A stretch of 9,115 nucleotides of DNA, from assembly GCA_947446335.1 (NCBI GenBank), contig CANFGA010000089.1:1-9115 (forward strand), read 5' to 3'. Below the pieces are notes generated by a model. It had not been told where the DNA came from. It worked only from the letters and a program-made list of their open reading frames with translations, and did not search any database. Below, in pieces: positions 1-5,696 of the stretch (positions are counted from its first letter, which is position 1; each line of letters starts with the position of its first letter). Both the position numbers and the translations under genes were made by a program. Source of the stretch: Oxalobacteraceae bacterium. GTDB lineage: Bacteria; Pseudomonadota; Gammaproteobacteria; Burkholderiales; Burkholderiaceae_D.

Positions 1-1
1 C

Positions 2-27
2 TGCTGTGGTCAAGTAATTTCGGACAC
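2..27. repeat. IS3-family terminal inverted repeat (orfB side, IRR)
   Basis: The 26-nt end begins TGCTGTGGTC and finishes CGGACAC. It matches the reverse complement of 1229-1254 at 19 of 26 positions, with the identity concentrated in the outer 10 and inner 7 bases. This is the usual two-block layout of IS3-type ends, one block for cleavage and one for transposase binding. It lies beyond the 3' end of orfB. Confidence 0.88.
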
Positions 28-894
28 AACGATAGGTTCGTGTGCTGCCATTTTCCGTTCGTAGACGGAGGGTGACAGATTGCCCAATGCTGAATTGATG
101 CGCTTGCAGTTATAGAAGCCGACGATGTAGTCGGTGATGTCAGCCTTGGCCTCGGCGTGATTGGCATATTGGCGCTGCCAGACGCGTTCCATCTTGAGAT
201 TCAAGAAGAAGCGTTCCGCCACGGAGTTGTCCCAACAATTTCCTTTGCGACTCATGCTGCAGACGAAGCCGTTTTGCGACAGCAGATCCTGGTAAAGCTC
301 ACTTGCATATTGACTGCCTCGGTCCGAATGGACGATCAGACCTGGTGCCGGTCGCCGCTGTTGAATGGCCATGTTCAACGCATCGCAAACCAGTTTGGCG
401 GGCATGCTCGGCGCCATGGCCCAGCCGACCACCTTGCGTGCATACAAGTCCAGCACGGTGGCGAGGTACAACCACCCCGCGCCAGTACGGATGTAAGTGA
501 TGTCGCTGACGTAAGCCAGATTCGGCGCGGTCGGATTGAACTGCCGATTGAGCACATTGGCGGCGATCGGCAAGTCGTGCTTACTGTCTGTCGTGTGAAC
601 GAATTTGCGCTTCCAGACGGGCTTCAAGGCCGCCTTGCGCATCAAACTGCGCACCCTGTAGCGCCCGATTTTGAAGCCTTCGTTGGCCATGGCAGTGACC
701 AACCGGCGGCTGCCGTAGCTCTGATGGCTTGCCATGAACGCCGCCTTCAGGTGCACGCTCGCCTTGCACACGACTGGCTTGGCGGAACGCCGCTGTGCCC
801 CGTAAAAACCGGACCGACTGACGTCCAGAACACGACAGCTTTGCTGGACCGGAATGGCCTCCTTTTGCAGTTGGCGAATGAGCGGGTAGATCAT
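10..894 (-). CDS. IS3-family transposase catalytic subunit OrfB
   Basis: A 294-aa integrase-like (rve) domain that carries out strand cleavage and transfer, normally as the C-terminal part of the OrfAB frameshift product. An HTH_21-type region covers about residues 45-100 (SYGSRRLVTAM, YRVRSLMRKA). The DDE triad is visible as D131 (YVSDITYI), D191 (IVHSDRGSQYAS) and E227 (SVAERFFLNLK). The D-to-E spacing of 35 intervening residues is the D,D(35)E hallmark of the family. The C-terminal YNxxR...ALGNLSPSVYE segment is also typical. The frame is intact, overlaps orfA by ATGA, and ends 8 bases inside the left boundary of the IS. The opposite strand carries a long spurious open frame. Confidence 0.97.
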   Translation of the reverse strand: MIYPLIRQLQKEAIPVQQSCRVLDVSRSGFYGAQRRSAKPVVCKASVHLKAAFMASHQSYGSRRLVTAMANEGFKIGRYRVRSLMRKAALKPVWKRKFVHTTDSKHDLPIAANVLNRQFNPTAPNLAYVSDITYIRTGAGWLYLATVLDLYARKVVGWAMAPSMPAKLVCDALNMAIQQRRPAPGLIVHSDRGSQYASELYQDLLSQNGFVCSMSRKGNCWDNSVAERFFLNLKMERVWQRQYANHAEAKADITDYIVGFYNCKRINSALGNLSPSVYERKMAAHEPIVVSEIT

Positions 895-1190
895 TTCATT
901 TCGCGGGCAAAGAAGGCCGAAGCTTTTTTTAAGATGGTTACGTCCTGGCGAAGTTGCTGATTTTCTAGCTCTAGTTGCCGGATCCTCTGTTGCTCGACAG
1001 TGAGCGGTTTGCCGATGCCCGGCTGGCCACTGCGTTCAGCACCGTACTGGGCCAGCCAACGGCGGATCGCAGTCGTACCAATACTCATGCTTTCGCTGAC
1101 GTTTTTGACGCTCTGACCTTGCTCGTTGATCATTCGAACCACTTCCAGTTTCAGGCTAGGATCGAATGTTTTCCGTTTTCTTGTTGCCAT
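891..1190 (-). CDS. IS3-family transposase subunit OrfA
   Basis: A 99-aa DNA-binding subunit of the transposase. It has a helix-turn-helix region at about residues 10-48, with the family-typical stretch from FDPSLKLEVV to AIRRWLAQYG. A leucine-zipper-like coiled coil follows (about residues 64-88, LELENQQLRQDVTILKK), which mediates multimerisation in IS3 relatives. I chose the ATG at 1190 (MATRKRK) because a GAGGAG Shine-Dalgarno sits 6 nt upstream. An in-frame ATG at 1220 would add ten residues but lacks such a site and lies almost in the terminal repeat. Its stop overlaps the orfB ATG (ATGA at 894-891). OrfA alone usually acts as a regulator, and fused to OrfB as the active transposase. Confidence 0.93.
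   Translation of the reverse strand: MATRKRKTFDPSLKLEVVRMINEQGQSVKNVSESMSIGTTAIRRWLAQYGAERSGQPGIGKPLTVEQQRIRQLELENQQLRQDVTILKKASAFFAREMK
923..930 (-). promoter_or_regulatory. Programmed -1 frameshift site (A7G) for OrfAB
   Basis: Minus-strand AAAAAAAG lies near the 3' end of orfA, decoded in frame as AAA AAA GCT (K-K-A). Slipping back by one base moves ribosomes into the orfB frame. That frame is open from here through the orfB ATG at 894 (reading AAA AAA AGC TTC GGC and on), giving a continuous OrfAB fusion. Position, sequence and frame relation all match the known IS3-family mechanism. No stimulatory structure was analysed. Confidence 0.82.
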
Positions 1191-1196
1191 GTATTG

Positions 1197-1202
1197 CTCC
1201 TC
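1197..1202 (-). promoter_or_regulatory. Ribosome binding site of orfA (decides start)
   Basis: GAGGAG on the minus strand, 6 nt before the ATG at 1190. It supports the MATRKRK start over the upstream ATG at 1220. Confidence 0.75.
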
Positions 1203-1228
1203 AGGTGGTGTATTTTCCACCTATTGAG

Positions 1229-1254
1229 GTGTCCGGGTAAATTAGACCACAGCA
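1229..1254. repeat. IS3-family terminal inverted repeat (orfA side, IRL)
   Basis: Read on the minus strand this end starts TGCTGTGGTC and ends CGGACAC, pairing with 2-27 (19/26 identical). It lies just upstream of orfA, as expected for the left end where the weak native transposase promoter normally sits. Flanking DNA begins at 1255. Confidence 0.88.
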
Positions 1255-1318
1255 CACTGCGAGATGGTAGAAAAATATTTGGTACCTTAGCGCCTGATGC
1301 TGCCGATCGCCTAGCTAT

Positions 1319-2323
1319 TTAACTGTGGGTTTTTATTAGAGCGAAGAGGTCATCAACCCCAGCGCGCCCACCTTTCACTACCAGACCTTTCGCGGTTCGA
1401 AATGGAGCGTCAGCATTGCACCGGTTGGCAAATGCAACAAGATTCTTGTCCGCTGATGCTACAAGGTCAGCGTAGGGAAATGAAGTGGAAAATGTACAAT
1501 CGCCGGGCGTACCGGGTGTAATTTTATGCCAGGATGCCAGAAATTCAAATGCGCCGCGCATCCATTGACTTGGTACATTTCGAGGATCCAGTTCATGAAA
1601 CCAGAGATGGTTCATCGACTCGTCGTTAGCTAACATCGCAAAGATGTCGACCTCATTGTCAAGCCACTCTCGATAAGGACTCGTATAGATCATCAGTTCC
1701 TTGTGAAAGGTAAATAAGCTGGGAACGCGCCAGTAGTGAACCGCTTTGCCACTCCAGCCCGGCGTACCAATCTCCGGTAGAAATGCGACGTGTTCGAGGT
1801 GCGTAGCTTCACCATTTTCACCGGACTCATAGGTGCGTTTCCGAATGGCTTTGGCTTCCTCACGCGCCAAATGATGCTCTTTTTCTGCACGAACGCTCTC
1901 ATCGGTGACTCGGCGCGGTGCATCAACTCTTGCCCGGTCCCAGAATCCTCCCGATTTGCGTACCCAGTCGTACCGAAGACGATAGAATTCAGCGAAACTT
2001 GGGCTTGGAATTATCCACTCGGGCCGCAGCCGTCGTATTTCTGCTTTGAGCTCTGCGCACTCAATAAAAGGTTCAGGCATCAGTCTGCTCCAGTTTGGTT
2101 GCGTGACGAGTCGCAGAACTTGCTGGCGCCGACCTGGGTCTGGAATCCCTCTCACTTCGTCAACAATAGTCGGAGTGACGAGTATTTCTGTAGACGATGA
2201 TTTCGCGACCCTATTGAGTTCAACACCCGCATCAGCCTTCGCGACCTCGCTCCAAATATTGGTATCAAGGAGAAGGCGTTTTTTTGTTCTCTTCATATCC
2301 GACTTATATGTGATCTGATTCAT
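1319..2323 (-). CDS. PIN-like domain protein with long internal insert
   Basis: A 334-aa protein, probably a metal-dependent ribonuclease of the PIN superfamily, as used by VapC-type toxins. The N-terminal strand and motif LLLDTNIWSE supplies D20. TPTIVDEVRG supplies E56. Near the C-terminus, SFPYADLVASADKNLVAF gives D286 and D292, the position where PIN proteins carry the 'D-A-aiA' helix. About 230 residues separate the two halves, whereas ordinary PIN toxins are about 130 aa in total. The insert has a charged helical stretch at about 140-165 and Trp/Tyr-rich segments. The start at 2323 is bounded by an in-frame TAG six bases upstream; M10 at 2296 is the alternative. No good Shine-Dalgarno is visible, and translation is probably coupled to the YhcG gene, which stops 9 nt before. 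No small antitoxin gene is adjacent. The family assignment rests on motifs only. Confidence 0.72.
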   Translation of the reverse strand: MNQITYKSDMKRTKKRLLLDTNIWSEVAKADAGVELNRVAKSSSTEILVTPTIVDEVRGIPDPGRRQQVLRLVTQPNWSRLMPEPFIECAELKAEIRRLRPEWIIPSPSFAEFYRLRYDWVRKSGGFWDRARVDAPRRVTDESVRAEKEHHLAREEAKAIRKRTYESGENGEATHLEHVAFLPEIGTPGWSGKAVHYWRVPSLFTFHKELMIYTSPYREWLDNEVDIFAMLANDESMNHLWFHELDPRNVPSQWMRGAFEFLASWHKITPGTPGDCTFSTSFPYADLVASADKNLVAFANRCNADAPFRTAKGLVVKGGRAGVDDLFALIKTHS

Positions 2324-2332
2324 GGGCTAGGC

Positions 2333-3388
2333 TCATGGAGTTTTCTTGTCCGATGTTGGACGATCCGCCAGCAAGGCCCGCTCGCGTTCGAGTTCGGCGC
2401 GCAATGTTTCTTCGCTGGGCAAGACCAGCTTGTATTTGCTGGCGAACAGTTGCTCATTGCCGTGCAGAACAGAATAACGCACCACCGTCGCATCTTTTTG
2501 GGAACATAGGATAATGCCGACCGTCGGGTTGTCGTCCGGCCCGCGCTTGAGGTCGTCATACATGCGCACGTACATGTCCATCTGGCCGATATCCTGATGG
2601 GTCAACTCGCCCCGTTTCAAGTCGAAGATGACGAAGCACTTCAGCAAGTAATTGTAAAACACCAGGTCGAGATAGAAATCCTTGCTCTCGGTGCTGACCC
2701 GCTGCTGGCGCGCGACAAAAGCGAACCCCTTGCCAAGTTCCAGCAAGAAACCCTGCAACTGCGTCATCAACGCCTGCTCCAGATCGCTTTCCAGCAGGCT
2801 GCCCGCATTTGGCAGACCGAGGAATTCGAGCAGCACCGGGTCGCGTACGAACTCGCGCGGGTTGCTGTTGACGGCAAGAATGTTGGCCGAGGCTTCCTTT
2901 TGAACGGCGGCGCGGTCCTGACTCGCCAGCAAGCGCTCGTAATACAACGTGCCCATTTGCCGCTCCAGCGCGCGCGTGCTCCAGTTCTGCGTTGCCGCCT
3001 CGTCCATATACCACCGGCGTGCACTGTCGCTATCAATGCGCAACAGCGTGCGGTAATGGGTCCAGCTCAATTCGGTACGCACTGCGTCCCAAATTGGAAA
3101 CGCCTGATAAAACCCCCGCATGTGGCGCAGATTGCGCTCATCAAAACCCTTGCCGAATTCAACGGTCAAGGCCTCGGCCAGTTCAGGCAGCAGGCGCTGG
3201 CCATAAGTGGCACGCGCCGCGCCGCCTTGTTCGAACTCGACAATGTGGCGCCCCATTTGCCAGCAAGTTTGCACCTGGATCACATCGACGGCGCGCAACG
3301 CCCGCTGGCGCGCTTCGCGTATCAGTTCACCCAAGCTGCCCAGCAACGTTTGCAGTTGCGGATCAGTAGTGACTTTGAACTCGTTCAT
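2333..3388 (-). CDS. yhcG: YhcG/DUF1016-family PDDEXK nuclease
   Basis: A 351-aa protein of the YhcG (DUF1016) family, putative nucleases often found inside type I RM loci. The DUF1016 N-terminal helical domain spans about residues 15-155 (for example YGQRLLPELA, FGKGFDERNLRHMRGFYQAF, ELSWTHYRTLL). The C-terminal PDDEXK-like domain spans about 180-325. Its core residues are probably E204, D241 (FYLDLVFYN) and D256-x-K258 (CFVIFDLKRGE), with the trailing QMDMYV helix. Length is normal for the family (about 340-380 aa) and the frame is intact. Its ATG overlaps the hsdS stop (ATGA at 3388-3385), and a GGGAGG Shine-Dalgarno lies 4 nt upstream. The cellular role of the family is not settled; roles in defence or nucleic-acid processing have been proposed. 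The symbol is by family resemblance. Confidence 0.9.
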   Translation of the reverse strand: MNEFKVTTDPQLQTLLGSLGELIREARQRALRAVDVIQVQTCWQMGRHIVEFEQGGAARATYGQRLLPELAEALTVEFGKGFDERNLRHMRGFYQAFPIWDAVRTELSWTHYRTLLRIDSDSARRWYMDEAATQNWSTRALERQMGTLYYERLLASQDRAAVQKEASANILAVNSNPREFVRDPVLLEFLGLPNAGSLLESDLEQALMTQLQGFLLELGKGFAFVARQQRVSTESKDFYLDLVFYNYLLKCFVIFDLKRGELTHQDIGQMDMYVRMYDDLKRGPDDNPTVGIILCSQKDATVVRYSVLHGNEQLFASKYKLVLPSEETLRAELERERALLADRPTSDKKTP

Positions 3389-4074
3389 GCAGCCTCCCTC
3401 AAATCGATCTGGCCTGTGACGGCGGCGGTGATCAGTGCGCTGCGGCGCTCTTTTAGAAGTTCGATGCTGCGTTCAGTTTTGATGATCAGGGTATCTAGTC
3501 GGAGGCTTTGCTGCCCCAGTATTTTTAATATCTCAAGCTGTTCAGCTTCCGCCGGGACAGGCACCGGCAGTTCCATCACGTTGGTCGATGAAATCGACGC
3601 CAGATTGGTGCTCTGCTTGGAACGTCCCATGAAATGGAATTGAGCGGCGTTGGAGCCGGTAAATGTATTGAGCCAGTGGGAAATCACTTTGCTTGGCCGT
3701 ACTGCAAAAACATGATTCTGGTGTATGCATGGATCAATTTCCCCGTTCCAGACGTGGCCGCGCCCCAGCTTGTCAAAGTCGCCACCCTCGTTCATCAGCA
3801 CATCGCCTGGCTGCAGCAGATATCGAGGCAAGTCTTCGCAGGGTATGTCGATCGTCGCCGCGTCTTCAAGATCAAGGTAGCCGTAATGCACGTTGGCGAC
3901 CCGCAAATAAGGAACCTGGATTGTCTGTTTGTCAGCGTTATCCTTGCCTTTTACAATGCCGGTTTGAATGCGCCCAATGAATTTCAAGCGCTTTACCTGC
4001 CAATGCGCCGGCACATCCCCCAGCCATGTGACTCCGGAACCCTTGTATGCCAGATACTGCTTGTAATGGCTCAT
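3385..4074 (-). CDS. hsdS: Half-length type I restriction specificity subunit HsdS (single TRD)
   Basis: At 229 aa it is about half of a normal HsdS (400-460 aa). Residues 1-36 are the conserved entry segment (YKGSGVTWLGDVPAHWQVKRLK). One target recognition domain follows at about 37-165 (YLRVANVHYGYLDLED, LQPGDVLMNEGGDFDKLGRG, RSKQSTNLASISSTN). A single conserved helical spacer at about 166-225 ends in ERRSALITAAVTGQIDLR, the signature normally seen at the extreme C-terminus of full-length HsdS. The layout suggests loss of the central spacer and second TRD, or a natural half-subunit that dimerises. A GAGGAG site (4080-4085) lies 5 nt before the ATG. Stop and start overlaps with its neighbours indicate coupling. 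With the methyltransferase partner broken, it probably cannot direct modification here. Confidence 0.9.
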   Translation of the reverse strand: MSHYKQYLAYKGSGVTWLGDVPAHWQVKRLKFIGRIQTGIVKGKDNADKQTIQVPYLRVANVHYGYLDLEDAATIDIPCEDLPRYLLQPGDVLMNEGGDFDKLGRGHVWNGEIDPCIHQNHVFAVRPSKVISHWLNTFTGSNAAQFHFMGRSKQSTNLASISSTNVMELPVPVPAEAEQLEILKILGQQSLRLDTLIIKTERSIELLKERRSALITAAVTGQIDLREAA

Positions 4075-4079
4075 GGTTG

Positions 4080-4085
4080 CTCCTC
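4080..4085 (-). promoter_or_regulatory. Ribosome binding site of hsdS
   Basis: GAGGAG on the minus strand, 5 nt from the hsdS ATG (4074-4072). It lies inside the last codons of the preceding 39-aa frame, so initiation at hsdS could be both coupled and independent. Confidence 0.7.
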
Positions 4086-4127
4086 GTCGCCGACATTCAG
4101 ATGAATGATCATGTTATGTGTCCACGG

Positions 4128-4156
4128 CAATAGTCTCGCCAGTGGTGAGACTATTG
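4128..4156. repeat. 10-bp perfect inverted repeat (hairpin) upstream of hsdS
   Basis: CAATAGTCTC (4128-4137) and GAGACTATTG (4147-4156) are perfect complements around a 9-nt loop. Two further C-G pairs are possible inside the loop past one mismatch. The hairpin would form in the operon mRNA 43 nt upstream of the hsdS Shine-Dalgarno. No T-tract follows on either strand, so it is not a standard intrinsic terminator. It might mark a recombination scar, protect mRNA ends or modulate hsdS translation. Confidence 0.55.
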
Positions 4157-4186
4157 TGTGGTGCCGGTAAGCCTGATGGAACTGGC

Positions 4187-4534
4187 TCATGCCGTCATCT
4201 CATTGAGCAGCGCCGCAATCTCCGCTTCCACCGTTTTAAAGTCGGCATTGTTGGCCCTGGTACTGGTGGTGCCGACGGTCCCCAGACTGAATTCGGAAAT
4301 ATTGTAGAAGCTTGCCTTGGCGGTGGCCGGCAAGACCAGATCCAGGTCGATTTTTGAGTCTTTCAGGAACTCGTAACGTTGCTGCACGTCCTTGCGGGGC
4401 GGCTCCAGCACGCACTCTAGGCGGCGCAGCACGGTGAATGGCAAGATGATGCGGCCAAACTCCGATTGTCTGAAATCGCCACGCAAGGTGTCGGCGATGT
4501 CCCAGATGAAATCGGCAAGGTTTTGTTGGTTCAT
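4187..4534 (-). pseudogene. hsdM: Internally deleted hsdM (type I DNA methyltransferase remnant)
   Basis: HsdM is the adenine methyltransferase subunit of type I RM. The first about 98 of 115 residues are a clear HsdM N-terminus (NLADFIWDIADTLRGDFRQS, ILPFTVLRRLECVLEPP, ASFYNISEFSLGTVG, STRANNADF). The protein then jumps to KTVEAEIAALLNEMTA, which looks like the acidic helical tail of an HsdM, and stops. Normal proteins are about 480-800 aa. The SAM-binding motif (GTGG-like) and the catalytic NPPF/Y motif are both absent, so it cannot methylate DNA. I place the start at the ATG at 4534 because known HsdM proteins begin there. An upstream in-frame extension to 4717 has no family resemblance. 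It keeps an open frame, consistent with one in-frame deletion. The assignment of the tail is less certain than that of the head. Confidence 0.85.
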
Positions 4535-4692
4535 GATGATGTCATTGTCCAGTTGTTTCGTTATCTTGATGCTGCCAGCAATGTGCTGTGAGCGATGCAT
4601 GTCGCGCTTGAAGTTGGTTTCAGAGGCTGCCGAACGTAGGGGCTGACTCTGTCGGATTGAGGTCGCCGCATGGCCTTTTCCGTGTGGGGGGC

Positions 4693-5373
4693 TTAGTTTT
4701 CGGAGAATATGCCGCAATCCTCGAAATCTAACTCGGAATCGAAATCAGGCTCGTAAGAATGTGGCTGCCCATTTTGGATAACGGAAATGAGCTCCCCTGG
4801 GGCGTAGAGTTGTATTCCCACGCGCTTGAACAATACATGGGCCACGACAGGTACCGCAATGGCGTCATGCTCGTTGTATGCCTGCACCTGCCCATGCACG
4901 GTAAACCTCAGTTCGTCGGGGTGGCTGCTTTCGGCCGCTTGGCAAACAACTGATGTCGTCCAGCGGCCGTCCGGCGTGCCGATTTGCTGCCAGATGGAAT
5001 CAATGGCAGGATGAGATTGACCCTCAAATGTGTTTCGAGCAGCTGAACGCATCGAGTCCATGCCCGTCAGCGACAATCCGTCGCTGACGCTGCTGATGCC
5101 GGTGGGGCTTAACGCCATTTCGACCTCGCGCCACTGCTCGCTCGTGACTGGGAAGCCGAGACGGTTTGCTCGGTCGATCGCTGCCTGTGCATCGACAATT
5201 GCATACCTGGCGGCGCCAAGCAGGGCATCCAGATCCTGGACGCACAGCGATGCGTAGGTGCGATGTCCGAGCCAAGTGGCCAAGCATTCACGTGCTTGGC
5301 TGAGTTTGAGCTTGGGATGTGATTTGGTCAGAATGGAATGGGTGAGCCCAGTCCACTTGGAGAATTTATTCAT
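4693..5373 (-). CDS. Hypothetical 226-aa protein, first gene of the RM-associated train
   Basis: Not recognised as a named family. An N-terminal helical segment (residues about 20-45, LKLSQARECLATWLGHRTYASL) resembles a short motif seen at the start of assorted mobile-element proteins of unknown function. A 'SQA..LA..LG..tYASL' pattern recurs there; this is from memory and weak. The rest is soluble, with a beta-rich C-terminal part (about 135-200) and a strongly acidic tail (EPDFDSELDFEDC). No signal peptide or membrane segment is seen. The start at 5373 has an AAGGA Shine-Dalgarno (5379-5383) 5 nt away. It lies 158 bp upstream of hsdM on the same strand, so co-transcription is possible but not tightly coupled. 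Confidence 0.72.
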   Translation of the reverse strand: MNKFSKWTGLTHSILTKSHPKLKLSQARECLATWLGHRTYASLCVQDLDALLGAARYAIVDAQAAIDRANRLGFPVTSEQWREVEMALSPTGISSVSDGLSLTGMDSMRSAARNTFEGQSHPAIDSIWQQIGTPDGRWTTSVVCQAAESSHPDELRFTVHGQVQAYNEHDAIAVPVVAHVLFKRVGIQLYAPGELISVIQNGQPHSYEPDFDSELDFEDCGIFSEN

Positions 5374-5378
5374 GGCGA

Positions 5379-5383
5379 TCCTT
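5379..5383 (-). promoter_or_regulatory. Ribosome binding site of the 226-aa gene
   Basis: AAGGA on the minus strand, 5 nt before the ATG at 5373. It supports this start. Confidence 0.55.
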
Positions 5384-5488
5384 GTCGTTAGGCGGGCGTT
5401 GAGCGTTTAGCGACCGCCACGGAATCGAACCATGCGGGGTGCAGTTAGACGGTGTGCAAGTTCCCATTTAAGCCGCTCAAAACTTGGG

Positions 5489-5500
5489 CCGGGCGCCCGG
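5489..5500. repeat. 12-bp perfect palindrome
   Basis: CCGGGCGCCCGG equals its own reverse complement. It lies 116 bp upstream of the 226-aa gene start and 197 bp upstream of the H-NS start. In GC-rich DNA it may be chance, but an operator is possible. Confidence 0.35.
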
Positions 5501-5619
5501 GCGTAACTTCGCCGTTTGGAGATTGTGTCAGAAAGTTGCGGTGTTGCCAAGGGGAAGCCGAATCAGTGCCCGGCTGAGGTGCGCGCCAACCTGGCGGCAT
5601 GCGTGCGACTGGTCAGGTA

Positions 5620-5633
5620 GCATCGTCTGATGC
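5620..5633. repeat. Short inverted repeat upstream of the H-NS gene
   Basis: GCATC and GATGC flank a 4-nt spacer, 63 bp before the H-NS start, in the likely promoter zone. It is a possible operator or small hairpin, with no further support. Confidence 0.3.
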
Positions 5634-5681
5634 AGGGAGAAGGGCAATTGTGATAGCGTGTCATCTTTCAAAAATGATCGT

Positions 5682-5687
5682 AAAGGA
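5682..5687 (+). promoter_or_regulatory. Ribosome binding site of the H-NS-family gene
   Basis: AAAGGA, 9 nt before the ATG at 5697. It decides this start against an in-frame GTG at 5658 that lacks a Shine-Dalgarno. Confidence 0.65.
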
Positions 5688-5696
5688 ATTATTCAA

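Larger units (their letters stand above)
2..1254 (-). mobile_element. Complete IS3-family insertion sequence
   Basis: A 1253-bp element bounded by imperfect inverted repeats and carrying the two-frame transposase organisation of the IS3 family (orfA, then orfB in the -1 frame with a DDE catalytic domain). Length is normal for the family (about 1.2-1.5 kb). The outer 10 bases and the inner 7 bases of the two ends match exactly. Only one base is present to the left of the element, so the target duplication cannot be read fully. The base at position 1 (c) is compatible with a 3-bp duplication cac, which is what follows the right end at 1255-1257. Both frames are intact, so the copy looks potentially active. 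The exact subgroup was not assigned. Confidence 0.93.
4071..4190 (-). pseudogene. 39-aa fragment resembling DUF1016 N-terminal domain
   Basis: A short frame between hsdM and hsdS encodes 39 residues. They include MSQFHQAY, then SPLARLLPWTHNMII. This matches the DUF1016/YhcG N-terminal domain, where a MxxFYxAY segment is followed by SPLxxxLPWTHNLII. The intact YhcG-type protein of this window has the equivalent at its residues 90-114 (MRGFYQAF, then TELSWTHYRTLL). Everything before and after this piece of the family is missing, so it reads as a remnant of a second, different DUF1016 gene that once lay between hsdM and hsdS. Oddly, its ATG overlaps the hsdM stop and its TGA overlaps the hsdS ATG (both ATGA). 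It could still be translated and act as a coupling peptide. I cannot tell whether it has any function. Confidence 0.6.
5374..5696. other. Non-coding divergent region between the 226-aa gene and the H-NS gene
   Basis: This 323-bp spacer holds the promoters of two divergent units, though I could not pick convincing -35/-10 pairs. It contains a tRNA T-arm-like sequence at 5418-5434, a perfect 12-bp palindrome CCGGGCGCCCGG at 5489-5500 and a small inverted repeat GCATC-gtct-GATGC at 5620-5633 upstream of the H-NS gene. No credible small gene was found in it. It is the boundary between the RM remnant and the H-NS/membrane-gene block. Confidence 0.6.

Noticed and set aside
157..960. 267-aa open frame on the plus strand
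   Set aside because: It is antisense to the clearly recognised orfB and has no ribosome binding site or family resemblance.
2597..3643. 348-aa open frame on the plus strand
   Set aside because: It is antisense to the YhcG gene and the end of hsdS, both recognised by conserved motifs. It is a by-product of GC-rich codon use.
4535..4717. N-terminal extension of the hsdM frame
   Set aside because: HsdM family proteins begin at the MNQQNLADF methionine. The extra 61 residues show no resemblance and approach the upstream gene's end.
5385..5480. tRNA gene on the minus strand
   Set aside because: Only a T-arm can be drawn. No matching 5' acceptor strand for GCGGTCG, no normal anticodon arm and no CCA were found.
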